Source of the DNA: Palsa-601 sp963801185
Lineage (GTDB): Bacteria > Actinomycetota > Acidimicrobiia > Acidimicrobiales > Bog-793
Reading direction: 5' to 3'
Assembly: GCA_963801185.1 (NCBI GenBank)
Contig: CAWDDW010000003.1
Location: 620,001 to 684,000 of the forward strand
DNA length: 64,000 bases
The notes beneath the pieces were generated by a model. The model saw nothing but the letters and a program-made list of their open reading frames with translations. It was not told the origin of the DNA and did no database searches. Position 1 is the first letter of the stretch, and each line of letters starts with the position of its first letter. The translations under genes and the position numbers were made by a program. Below, in pieces: positions 16,422 to 24,008 of this stretch.

Positions 16422-16844
16422 ATGGGCGCGGTGAGTCGCCGGGATGTCCTGAAGCTGGGTGCGGCCAGTATCGGTGTGGCTGCGACCACGGTCTTCGTAG
16501 GTGAGGGTGTCAGCGGCGCGAGCCTCCGAAGGCCGCGTGCCCGCGCCGCCGCTGGCAAAGAGCTTCGGTACACGACCTTCGAGCCATTGGTCGGCGAGAC
16601 CTTCACGCTTCACGTCCCCGGCCGCACGCAGCACGTCAAGCTCGTGGCGGTGAAGTCGCATCCGACCGCGAGGCCCGGCCGTGGCGAGTGCTTCTCGCTA
16701 CTGTTCACCGCTCCCCGCCCGGTCGCAGCAAGTGGCAACCACGTCCTTGCCAATCCCGTGCTCGGGAGCTTCTCGATGTTCCTCTCGCCGGTCGGCCTAC
16801 AGAGCAAGGGCCAGCGCTACGAAGCCGTCGTCAACCGCTTCTGA
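16422..16844 (+). CDS. DUF6916-type protein with a Tat signal
   Basis: Protein of 140 residues. The N-terminus GAVSRRDVLKLGAASIGVAA is a twin-arginine signal (SRRDVLK, then a hydrophobic stretch), so the folded protein is exported. The mature part, FEPLVGETFTLHVPGRTQHV, then GRGECFSLLFTAPRPVA and LGSFSMFLSPVG, matches the same small beta-rich family as the gene at 18361. No enzyme motif is visible. GGGGGG precedes ATG 16422. It opens a close-packed run of genes and sits 5 bp before the GNAT-sulfotransferase gene. The two family members flanking the fusion gene suggest paired binding or scaffold proteins, one exported and one lacking a signal. Confidence 0.72.
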   Translation: MGAVSRRDVLKLGAASIGVAATTVFVGEGVSGASLRRPRARAAAGKELRYTTFEPLVGETFTLHVPGRTQHVKLVAVKSHPTARPGRGECFSLLFTAPRPVAASGNHVLANPVLGSFSMFLSPVGLQSKGQRYEAVVNRF

Positions 16845-16849
16845 CGACC

Positions 16850-18361
16850 ATGGGTGCATCGACCACCATGCTGCACGACGGCGCAGCCCTGACACGCGAT
16901 GGATCGCAGGTGGTACTCCGTCCTGCGGTCCCGACTGACGAGTCGTTCTTGCGCCGGCTCCATCGGTCGACCCGCGACGATCTGGTGGGTATCCCCGGCA
17001 TGGCGACTCAACAGCTCGAGGACCTCCTGGATCTCCAGTTCCGGGCTCAGCGGGACAGTTATGCCGCCCAGTTCCCGCACGCCTTGCACGAGGTAGTGCT
17101 CGTCGACGGCGTTCCTGCCGGCCGCCTTTATGCCGACCGCACGGCGACGGTCCACCGGCTCGTCGACATCGCTCTGTTGCCCGAACACCGGGCCCAAGGC
17201 ATCGGCACGTGTCTGATTCGCGGCCTGCAGGCAACAGCGGCCGCATGCGGTGCGCGTTTACGGCTCCACGTCGGGCTGACGAGCGCGGCCCTTCCCTTGT
17301 ACCGTCGCCTTGGTTTCCTGCCCGTGCCCGCGGAGGTTGAGAGTGACGCGGATTCCGATCTCGCCGGCGCCGTCGCCCGCGAGCTGGAGTGGTGCCCGGA
17401 GTACTGGCTCCCGGTCCACGTCGTAGCCCACAGCGAGCGTCCATCGGTGGAGTGGTTCGACGCCGGCGACACCCGGCTGAGCCAACCCTTTTTCGTGCAG
17501 GAGTTCCAGCGCGCGCAGTATCGGAACGGGACCTCCCCGAAAAGGCCGTGGCGCCGGACCGGGCCGTTGGCCGAGCTGTTGGACGAGGCCGCCCGTGCCC
17601 CCGGGCTTGCTCCCTCCGGCTTCGTCTTCCACATGTCTCGCTGCGGCTCGACGCTGCTCTCTCAGATGCTGGCGGCCGATCCCGACCACTTGGTCCTCTC
17701 CGAGCCCACGGCAGTCGACCAGGTGCTGCGGACGTGGTGGAACAGCTCTCTTGATGCCGAGGCGCGCATGGCGGCTCTTCGTGCGGTCCTGAGCGTGTTG
17801 GGGAGGCCACGGCACGGCGAGCGGCGCCTGTTCGTCAAGTTCGACGCCTGGCACACCACCATGCTGCCGGCCCTGATGCAAGCGTTCCCAGAGACGCCGT
17901 GGGTGTTCGTGCACCGCGACCCGGTCGAGGTGCTGGTTTCCCTCGAGCGAAGCACGCCGGCGTTCGTCGTCACGGGCGGCGCGCCAACGGGGGTTTTCGG
18001 CTTCGACCTAGCGGACGCCGTTCTCATGTCCCCCGACGAGCACGCCGTCGCAGTCGTGGCAGCGATCTGCCGGGCGGCGCGGAGCAACCTCGACCGACGC
18101 GGGATGCTCGTCGACTACGAAGACCTCCCGGGCGCGCTCGGCGAAGTGCTGAACCACTTCGAGCTTGCTGCGGACCCCGACCGGGTGGCGCGTATGGAGG
18201 CCGCCAGTGTTTGGAACGTCAAGTCACCGACGCTCCCCTTCGTGGCCGACGGCGCCGCCAAGCAGGCGGCGGCCAGCGACGGGCAGCGGAGCGGGGCCAG
18301 ACTCATCGCCGCCGCGCTGGCCGGGCGTGACGGGATCGGCCGCGCGCAAGGAGGTGGCTGA
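16850..18361 (+). CDS. GNAT acetyltransferase-sulfotransferase fusion protein
   Basis: Protein of 503 residues with two catalytic modules. Residues about 20-165 form a GNAT fold with the acetyl-CoA loop EHRAQGIGTCLIRGLQ and the late YRRLGF. Residues about 255-480 form a sulfotransferase-like P-loop domain: FVFHMSRCGSTLLSQML binds the 5'-phosphosulfate of PAPS, LVLSEPTAVDQVLR follows, VFVHRDPVEVLVSLERS carries the 3'-phosphate-binding arginine/serine pattern, and MLVDYEDLP comes later. The linker about 180-250 resembles the N-terminal part of stand-alone members. The fusion would let one protein acetylate and sulfate the same or neighbouring targets. The stop overlaps the next start by one base. 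The substrate is unknown; the adjacent collar proteins or the 50-residue peptide are candidates. Confidence 0.8.
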   Translation: MGASTTMLHDGAALTRDGSQVVLRPAVPTDESFLRRLHRSTRDDLVGIPGMATQQLEDLLDLQFRAQRDSYAAQFPHALHEVVLVDGVPAGRLYADRTATVHRLVDIALLPEHRAQGIGTCLIRGLQATAAACGARLRLHVGLTSAALPLYRRLGFLPVPAEVESDADSDLAGAVARELEWCPEYWLPVHVVAHSERPSVEWFDAGDTRLSQPFFVQEFQRAQYRNGTSPKRPWRRTGPLAELLDEAARAPGLAPSGFVFHMSRCGSTLLSQMLAADPDHLVLSEPTAVDQVLRTWWNSSLDAEARMAALRAVLSVLGRPRHGERRLFVKFDAWHTTMLPALMQAFPETPWVFVHRDPVEVLVSLERSTPAFVVTGGAPTGVFGFDLADAVLMSPDEHAVAVVAAICRAARSNLDRRGMLVDYEDLPGALGEVLNHFELAADPDRVARMEAASVWNVKSPTLPFVADGAAKQAAASDGQRSGARLIAAALAGRDGIGRAQGGG

Positions 18362-18675
18362 TGGAACAGGTCACCGTCTTCAGCAGGGCCCTCTTCCGGC
18401 CGCACGTCGGAGAAGACTTCGACCTTGTCGACGCCGAGGGCGGGCGCGTGACCGTGCGCCTGAAGCGACTCGCTGACCGTGGAGGCGCTCCGCACACGAC
18501 GATGTTCTCGCTCTACTTCGTGGTGCCGCCCGGCGGCCCCGAGGCCCAGGGCGTTTACCGCCTGGAGCGCGAGGGCCTCGGGGCTGTGGAGCTCTTCTTG
18601 GTTCCGGTGCGACGGGACGGAGAGTCGATCGTGTTCGAAGCAGCCATGAACCTGCTTGGTTCGGACGAGGAGTGA
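18361..18675 (+). CDS. DUF6916-type protein without a signal peptide
   Basis: Protein of 104 residues starting on the last base of the previous stop (TGATG). VTVFSRALFRPHVGEDFDLV and TTMFSLYFVVPPGGPEAQGV followed by LGAVELFLVPVRRDGESIVFE parallel the mature region of the Tat-exported protein at 16422: the same order of G-E-x-F, F-S-L-x-F and F-L-x-P-V elements. It is probably a cytoplasmic or collar-associated relative. No catalytic residues are evident. Six bases separate it from the first collar gene. Confidence 0.68.
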   Translation: MEQVTVFSRALFRPHVGEDFDLVDAEGGRVTVRLKRLADRGGAPHTTMFSLYFVVPPGGPEAQGVYRLEREGLGAVELFLVPVRRDGESIVFEAAMNLLGSDEE

Positions 18676-18681
18676 GGAATC

Positions 18682-19204
18682 GTGTCACAACCATTCGTCG
18701 GTGAGATCCGCATGTTCGGCGGGAACTTCGCGCCAAGCGGCTGGGCGTTCTGTGACGGGCAGTCGATCGCGATCTCCCAGAACTCCACGTTGTTCAACCT
18801 CATCGGCACGACCTACGGCGGCAACGGGACCACCACGTTCAATCTGCCGGACCTCCGGGGACGCCGCGGGGTGCACCAGGGCACGGGCAGCGGGCTGTCC
18901 ACCTACGTCATAGGTGAGTCGGGCGGCACCGAGAACCGTGACGTTGACGGTGACGCAACTTGCCGCCCATACCCACGGCGCGACGGCGGTGACCGCGAGG
19001 GGCACGGTGAGCGCCCCGAACGACAACACGTTCGCGCAGTGGTCCGACGACCCATTCGCTCCGGCCAGCACCGGATCGCCTGTCGCCCTGTCGCCGTCGG
19101 CGATGGGTGCCGTGGGCGGCAGCCAGCCCCACGAGAATCGGTCGCCGTTTCTCGTGGTCTCCTACATCATCTCGTTGTTCGGCATCTACCCATCGCAGAG
19201 CTGA
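18682..19204 (+). CDS. Tail-collar (microcystin-dependent protein-like) protein 1, with a +1 frame shift
   Basis: First of three tandem paralogues of the phage tail collar domain family, about 173 residues if repaired. Typical: VGEIRMFGGNFAPSGWAFCD and GQSIAISQNSTLFNLIGTTY then GGNGTTTFNLPDLRGRRGVH. At 18934-18935 one extra A shifts the frame; removing it restores GGTETVTLTVTQLAAHTHGA, the conserved segment before the histidine-rich loop, and the second frame ends SQPHENRSPFLVVSYIISLF and stops at 19204. An AGGAGTGAGGA box precedes GTG 18682. These proteins form trimeric beta-rich collars or fibres; outside phages their role is mostly unknown. Confidence 0.82.
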
Positions 19205-19228
19205 GCGCAGGGAAGGAAGGAACCAAGA

Positions 19229-19735
19229 GTGGGCACTCCATACCTCGGTGAGATACGGGCATTGTCCTTTGGCTACCCGCCAAAGGGCTGGGCCCTCTGC
19301 AACGGGCAAACGCTTGCCATCAACCAGAACCAGGCCCTGTTCGCCCTGCTCGGCACGACTTACGGGGGGAATGGCACCACGACGTTCAACCTGCCGGACT
19401 TGCAAGGTCGGAGCCCCGCTCACACGGGTGGGAGTGCGGAGTACGTCCTCGGCGAGGAGATCGGCGTCGAATCCGTGACGCTCACGACATCGCAGATCCC
19501 GTTGCACAGCCATCTTGGGTATGCGAGCTCCGGCGCCGCCCAGACGGCCTCGCCCGGCGGCAACCTATGGGCGAACAACGCCCACACAGCGTTCTCGACC
19601 GCTGCCCCCGACACCAGCCTCGACCCGAGTGCCGTCGCGGCGGCTGGCGGCAGCCAGCCCCACGAGAACCGCTCACCGTACTTGGTCGTGAACTACTGCA
19701 TCGCACTGCAGGGGATCTTCCCCTCGCGCAACTGA
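19229..19735 (+). CDS. Tail-collar (microcystin-dependent protein-like) protein 2
   Basis: Second paralogue, 168 residues, intact. LGEIRALSFGYPPKGWALCN, then GQTLAINQNQALFALLGTTY, GGNGTTTFNLPDLQGRSPAH, SVTLTTSQIPLHSHLG and SQPHENRSPYLVVNYCIALQ follow the family order. A strong GGAAGGAA precedes GTG 19229, 24 bp after the first copy. The C-terminal sequence is closest to copy 1 (SQPHENRSP shared), so these two probably arose by the later duplication. No signal peptide is present. Confidence 0.88.
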   Translation: MGTPYLGEIRALSFGYPPKGWALCNGQTLAINQNQALFALLGTTYGGNGTTTFNLPDLQGRSPAHTGGSAEYVLGEEIGVESVTLTTSQIPLHSHLGYASSGAAQTASPGGNLWANNAHTAFSTAAPDTSLDPSAVAAAGGSQPHENRSPYLVVNYCIALQGIFPSRN

Positions 19736-19759
19736 CCTAACCGCCGGAAAGGAACCACG

Positions 19760-20293
19760 ATGTCAAATCCATTCCTAGGTGAGATCCGAGTCTTCCCGTA
19801 CGACTTTGCCCCGAAGGGGTGGTTCCTGTGCGACGGGCAGCTCCTCCCGATCTCGCAGTACACGGCCCTGTTCTCGCTGCTCGGCACGCAGTACGGAGGG
19901 AACGGCACGTCGAATTTCGCGCTGCCGAACCTGCAGGGTCAGGTGGCTATTCACCAGGGCCAAGGCCCAGGACTTGAGCTCTACGACATCGGCGAACAGG
20001 GTGGCGCTACCACGGTGACGCTCTCGAATGCGACCATGCCGGACCACACCCATGACGTCATTGCAGAGGCGGCACCGGGTACCGTCGCGTCTCCTGCCGG
20101 GGCACTGTGGGCCGAGCCATGGACAGGCAGCGCGCAGGTGCCGACCTACTCCAACGTGACCGCGAGCCCGATCGAGCTGAGCCCAGAGACGTTCACGGGG
20201 ACCGGCGGTGGGGAGCCGCACGAGAACGAGCCACCGCTGTTGGTGTTCACCTTCTGCATCGCCTACGAAGGGATCTTCCCGGCGCGCAACTGA
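19760..20293 (+). CDS. Tail-collar (microcystin-dependent protein-like) protein 3
   Basis: Third paralogue, 177 residues, intact. LGEIRVFPYDFAPKGWFLCD, GQLLPISQYTALFSLLGTQY, GGNGTSNFALPNLQGQVAIH, TVTLSNATMPDHTHDV and GEPHENEPPLLVFTFCIAYE. It diverges most from copies 1 and 2. A GGAAAGGAA box precedes ATG 19760 with the same 24-bp gap as before, so the intergenic spacer was duplicated with the genes. Three non-identical subunits of a hetero-trimeric collar or fibre are one possible arrangement. Confidence 0.88.
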   Translation: MSNPFLGEIRVFPYDFAPKGWFLCDGQLLPISQYTALFSLLGTQYGGNGTSNFALPNLQGQVAIHQGQGPGLELYDIGEQGGATTVTLSNATMPDHTHDVIAEAAPGTVASPAGALWAEPWTGSAQVPTYSNVTASPIELSPETFTGTGGGEPHENEPPLLVFTFCIAYEGIFPARN

Positions 20294-20385
20294 GCGCTGA
20301 TGGCCGGCGGTGCCGGGCCGGCCGCAACATCGAGATGGGAACGTCCGACCTAGGAGTGGGGAGCCGAGAGTTGCGATCACACACG

Positions 20386-20538
20386 ATGAGTGAAGCCGAC
20401 AGCGCCGGAAGGCTGCGCCACCACGTCGTCGGGCGCGTCACCAAGCCTGCGCTCGCAACTGTGATCGACAGTCCCGCTTTCGGCGGTTCGCCGGGCTACG
20501 CCGAGAGTACGGCGTACGGGTCGGTGACCGCCGGGTGA
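20386..20538 (+). CDS. 50-residue peptide coupled to the beta-hydroxylase gene
   Basis: Short frame from ATG 20386 whose stop overlaps the GTG of the following hydroxylase gene (GTGA), which argues that it is translated. The first half is charged (MSEADSAGRLRHHVVGRVTK), the second half small and aromatic (DSPAFGGSPGYAESTAYGSV, ending TAG) and contains a single aspartate at about residue 28. A charged leader followed by a Gly/Ser/Ala/Tyr-rich tail resembles a ribosomally made modified peptide precursor, with the downstream Asp/Asn beta-hydroxylase and the upstream sulfotransferase as possible tailoring enzymes. This is inference; no cyclase, protease or lasso gene is nearby. The ribosome binding site is weak. 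Confidence 0.5.
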   Translation: MSEADSAGRLRHHVVGRVTKPALATVIDSPAFGGSPGYAESTAYGSVTAG

Positions 20539-21158
20539 TCGCACAGGCCGGGCAGCGGTCAGCCGGCGAGGTGCCTGATCGCCTCCGTCTCGGCCTGCAA
20601 TTCGATCCGGCGCCTTTGGCAGCCGAGGTCGAAGCGCTGCCAGCCGGCGCCTGGATACCGCACTTCAACAAAGCGGTACACGAGGGCGAGTGGTCCGGGG
20701 TGACCCTGCGCGGCCCCGACGGTGACGCCAGCCGCATATACCCCGACCCGACCGGCACTCGACCGATCCGTGACACGGCGATGCTCTCGAGCTGCCCGGC
20801 AACCGGGCAACTGCTCGCCGGCCTGCGCTGCCCGGTGGTCATCGCGCGCTTTCTCGCGCTTGGCCCGGGTGCGCTCATCCGGCCACACCAGGACGAGGGC
20901 TTGGGCTTCGAGGCGGGCACGGTCAGGCTTCACTTCCCGGTGGTGAGCGCGAGAGAGGTCGCTTTCGAGCTAGCCGGCAGCCCCGTCGTCATGGAGCCAG
21001 GTGAGTGCTGGTACCTCGACTTCCGGCGAACGCATGCGGCCGCAAACCGGTCCGCCCAGCGCCGGGTCCACCTCGTGGTCGACTGCACTGTCGACGAGTG
21101 GCTGACCGAGGTGTTCAGAGAAGCCGTCGGAGTGATCCCGGTGACGCACTCCCGGTAA
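20535..21158 (+). CDS. Aspartyl/asparaginyl beta-hydroxylase-like dioxygenase
   Basis: Protein of 207 residues with the double-stranded beta-helix of 2-oxoglutarate/iron hydroxylases. The first metal histidine lies in PGALIRPHQDEGLGFEAGTV, the second in the C-terminal HAAANRSAQRRVHLVVDCTV, where the arginine before VHL should bind 2-oxoglutarate. VRLHFPVVS and PGECWYLDF complete the core. Members hydroxylate Asp or Asn side chains in peptides or proteins. The GTG start overlaps the stop of the 50-residue gene, making that peptide the nearest candidate substrate; the collar proteins are others. Confidence 0.82.
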   Translation: MIAQAGQRSAGEVPDRLRLGLQFDPAPLAAEVEALPAGAWIPHFNKAVHEGEWSGVTLRGPDGDASRIYPDPTGTRPIRDTAMLSSCPATGQLLAGLRCPVVIARFLALGPGALIRPHQDEGLGFEAGTVRLHFPVVSAREVAFELAGSPVVMEPGECWYLDFRRTHAAANRSAQRRVHLVVDCTVDEWLTEVFREAVGVIPVTHSR

Positions 21159-21163
21159 CCAGA

Positions 21164-22045
21164 ATGGCGCCCGTGGTCCTGCCGATGCCCCGTGCTCTCA
21201 CCGAGGCGGCCGAGCGCGACGGGCGTGCGCAGTGGTTGGCGAACCTGCCGGCGAAGGTCTCTCTGCTCGAGCGACGCTGGTCGCTGCAGCTCGGCGTGCC
21301 GTTCCAACCGGGCGGTCGGACGGCCTGGGTGGCGCCTGCACGTAGCGTTGCCTTCGGAGACGTCGTGCTCAAGGTGGCATGGCGACACCACGAGGCCCTT
21401 CACGAAGCCGACGGTCTACGCGAGTGGGACGCGCAGGGCGCTGTCCGGGTGCACGCCGCTCGGGAGGTCGACGACGAGACCACAGCTCTCCTCATCGAGC
21501 GCTGCGTACCGGGGGAACCCTTGGCCGGGCGCCCTGAGTCCGAGCAGGACGGTGTCATCGCAGGCTTGTTGCCCCGACTGTGGCGAGAGCCGGGCCGGGA
21601 CAAGAACTTCCGTCCGCTGCAACAGATGTGTGATGCATGGGCGGACAGTGCCGAGCGCAAGCTCGCATCGCGACCAACGAGCATCGACGCCGGCCTTGCA
21701 CGAGAAGGCATCGCGCTGTTCCGGCTTCTCCCGCGCACTGCCGAGCGCCATGTGCTTGTCTGCACCGACCTCCATGCCGGGAACGTGCTCGCTGCTGAGC
21801 GCGAGCCGTGGCTCGTGATCGACCCGAAGCCGTACGTCGGCGATCCGACCTACGACCCCGTTCAGCACTTGCTCAATTGCGAAGAGCGGTTGCGACACGA
21901 CCCGGTCGGGCTGGCTCGGCGCTTGGCCGATCTGTGCGGGGTCGACTCGGAACGACTCGTCCTCTGGCTATTCGCGCGCTGCGTCCAGGAGTCCCCCGAC
22001 TGGCCGTACCTCGCAGAGATCGCCCGCCGCATCGCGCCCGCATAG
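21164..22045 (+). CDS. Aminoglycoside/hydroxyurea phosphotransferase-like kinase (APH(6) type)
   Basis: Protein of 293 residues with the APH kinase fold. WSLQLGVPFQPGGRTAWVAP at the N-terminus and LLIERCVPGEPLAG are typical of the APH(6)/streptomycin-kinase subgroup. The catalytic loop is VLVCTDLHAGNVLAAEREPW (D and N of the Brenner motif) and the metal-binding segment is LVIDPKPYVGDPTYDPVQH. It begins 5 bp after the hydroxylase stop, so it is probably co-transcribed. Chromosomal members often act on unknown small molecules or are silent; antibiotic resistance cannot be claimed from sequence. Confidence 0.82.
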   Translation: MAPVVLPMPRALTEAAERDGRAQWLANLPAKVSLLERRWSLQLGVPFQPGGRTAWVAPARSVAFGDVVLKVAWRHHEALHEADGLREWDAQGAVRVHAAREVDDETTALLIERCVPGEPLAGRPESEQDGVIAGLLPRLWREPGRDKNFRPLQQMCDAWADSAERKLASRPTSIDAGLAREGIALFRLLPRTAERHVLVCTDLHAGNVLAAEREPWLVIDPKPYVGDPTYDPVQHLLNCEERLRHDPVGLARRLADLCGVDSERLVLWLFARCVQESPDWPYLAEIARRIAPA

Positions 22046-22157
22046 CCCACAGCCGGCACTCACGGCTGAGGTTCCGTGGTCATCGCGTATCATCCCGCGG
22101 AGCCGAGACGTCGGACGCTTTCGGCTGGAGCGGAGGAAGGCTGCCGCAGCCGAGCTG

Positions 22158-23819
22158 TCAGCGTCGTCCGAGCAGGTCGACGTCCATACCCGTGAACTGG
22201 GCATGGTGGACCTCGACGAAGCGGTCGTGGAGGTAGAACTGGATCTCGGCCTCTGCAAAACCCTCGTCTGCGTGGACCCTGTCGAGGATGATCCACAACC
22301 GGCCGCAAGTGCGCTCGATGCGCGAGAACGCCGCCGGCTCGTAGTCGCGTGTCTCGGAATATTGGACCGCCTGCTCGGCGGCCTGTTGCCAGGTCTGCTG
22401 CGGGAGCACAGCGACGGGGCTCCGAGCGCGGGGGTCGAGGCGCTCCACGTAGTAGCCGAAGAGCGCGGCGCCGGGCGGTGAGTCAAAAGCGATGCAGTCG
22501 TGCGGCCGCGCCGACGCGAGCACGTAGCGAGCAGCGGCACTCCAGTCGTCGTCGGAGTGGCCGTAGACGGGCAGGAGGACCGACAGCGACAATGCTGCTG
22601 CTGCGACCGTTCCCGAGACAGCGAGCCAGTGCTGGTGGACCCGGCCGATTCCTGCCGCGAAGAGCAGGACGGCGCCAGGCACGGCGGGTAGGAGGAAGCT
22701 CGAGCCGAAGATCGAATCGCCTGTGGCCTCCGACACGAGCCATGCGAGAGCCACCGGTAGGAGCAGCCAAAGCAGGTACCCCGCTTCGATTGAGTACATC
22801 CTCCGGTGTCCGAGCGCCTCATCCCGACCAGATGTCCTCGCTCTCAGCGAGACGGCCAGGGCGAACAACGCGCTCGCGATCACGATGGCCGCGAGTCCAT
22901 AGTTCGCCAGGTGCGACGGGTAGAAGTCGGGCACCGAGCCCCCGACGAGCTCTCCGGCGATCGCGCGTGCAGAACCGAGATCCGGCGGTGCGACCCAGGC
23001 GACCTGGCCGCTTACTCCGGAGCGGTGGACGACGAGAGCTAGCGGTACACAGCAGATGGCATATGCGGCTCCGCACGCAAGAGTCTGGAGTTGCAACCGA
23101 CGTTCTGATGTCCCGAAGAACAGCCACAAGAGCCCGGCCGCCACGACGAGCGAGGCCGTCAGTAGTTCATATGTACAAGCCACGCTGAGCGCGACGAACA
23201 AGCACAGTCGCGGAACCGACGGCAGAGCCCGAGCGCGAAGGAGGGCGAGCCACGCGAGTCCGACGCCAACCACGGCGATCGAGTAACCGCGGGCTTGCTG
23301 AGCCCAGACCACGAGCGGCGGGGAGACGGCGAGCAGCAAGGCGGCAGCCGCGCCAGGCTTCATTCCGCCGCTCCTGCGGCCGAGCAGGTACCCGACGGGT
23401 ACGAGACCAGCGCCTGCTATCGCAGAGGGCAGTCGTAGAGCGACGGGGCTCGTCCCGAAGACGTGCACCCAGAGGTTCATGAATGCGTAGTAAGCGAGCA
23501 TGTTCCCGCCGTCGAAGGTGCTCGCGTCCCACAGCGACCGCCCGCGAGACGCAGCTACGAAGGCCGTGTGGAGCTCGTCGACCCAGAGCGAACGTGCGCC
23601 GAGATCGGCCATCGTGAGCGCGAGGGCAACCGCACAAAAGGCGGTCAACGCCCACCATTCATGTCGTGACAGCTTGGGCGGATCGGCCGACTCGGCCGAA
23701 CAGGTAGGTGCGACGCGTCTGTCACCGCCAGTGTCAGCGATCGTCGCCACGACAGAGCCTCGCGCGTGTGAGCGGGCCACCACAGTGTTTGTCCGCCCGA
23801 GCGAGATGGCGCCTGACAT
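22158..23819 (-). CDS. GT-C fold membrane glycosyltransferase (GT39/ArnT-like)
   Basis: Integral membrane protein of about 553 residues. After a charged N-terminus the first helix (ALTAFCAVALALTMADLG) is followed by the extracytoplasmic loop ARSLWVDELHTAFVAA, whose D-E pair is the expected catalytic/metal site of polyprenyl-phosphate-sugar-dependent GT-C enzymes. About ten further hydrophobic helices follow, then a soluble C-terminal domain ending DRFVEVHHAQFTGMDVDLLG. It should transfer a sugar from a lipid carrier to protein or lipid outside the membrane. Start ATG 23819 is tentative. It converges on the phosphotransferase gene. Confidence 0.75.
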   Translation of the reverse strand: MSGAISLGRTNTVVARSHARGSVVATIADTGGDRRVAPTCSAESADPPKLSRHEWWALTAFCAVALALTMADLGARSLWVDELHTAFVAASRGRSLWDASTFDGGNMLAYYAFMNLWVHVFGTSPVALRLPSAIAGAGLVPVGYLLGRRSGGMKPGAAAALLLAVSPPLVVWAQQARGYSIAVVGVGLAWLALLRARALPSVPRLCLFVALSVACTYELLTASLVVAAGLLWLFFGTSERRLQLQTLACGAAYAICCVPLALVVHRSGVSGQVAWVAPPDLGSARAIAGELVGGSVPDFYPSHLANYGLAAIVIASALFALAVSLRARTSGRDEALGHRRMYSIEAGYLLWLLLPVALAWLVSEATGDSIFGSSFLLPAVPGAVLLFAAGIGRVHQHWLAVSGTVAAAALSLSVLLPVYGHSDDDWSAAARYVLASARPHDCIAFDSPPGAALFGYYVERLDPRARSPVAVLPQQTWQQAAEQAVQYSETRDYEPAAFSRIERTCGRLWIILDRVHADEGFAEAEIQFYLHDRFVEVHHAQFTGMDVDLLGRR

Positions 23820-24008
23820 GAGACCGCTCAAGTGCGCCCGCGAAGTAAGCTTTATTTGTGGGTTGCAGTTCATGGTCCCGCTCTTGCAGTTCCGGCCTGT
23901 CCCTTTCCAGCAGTTTCCGCTGCGAGCCGAGCCTCGGCCCGAAGCGGCGTGTCCGTCGTGTGACCGGCAGCTCCACGCCGGTCGACTCGCTGTGAGAGGA
24001 GTTGTCCG

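Noticed and set aside
16422..20293. Prophage or tailocin explanation for the collar genes
   Set aside because: No capsid, tape-measure, sheath, baseplate, holin, lysin, integrase or terminase gene lies nearby, and the neighbours are modification enzymes.
21164..22045. Antibiotic resistance gene
   Set aside because: The protein has the APH(6)-like kinase fold, but chromosomal relatives often have other or unknown substrates; resistance cannot be claimed from sequence.
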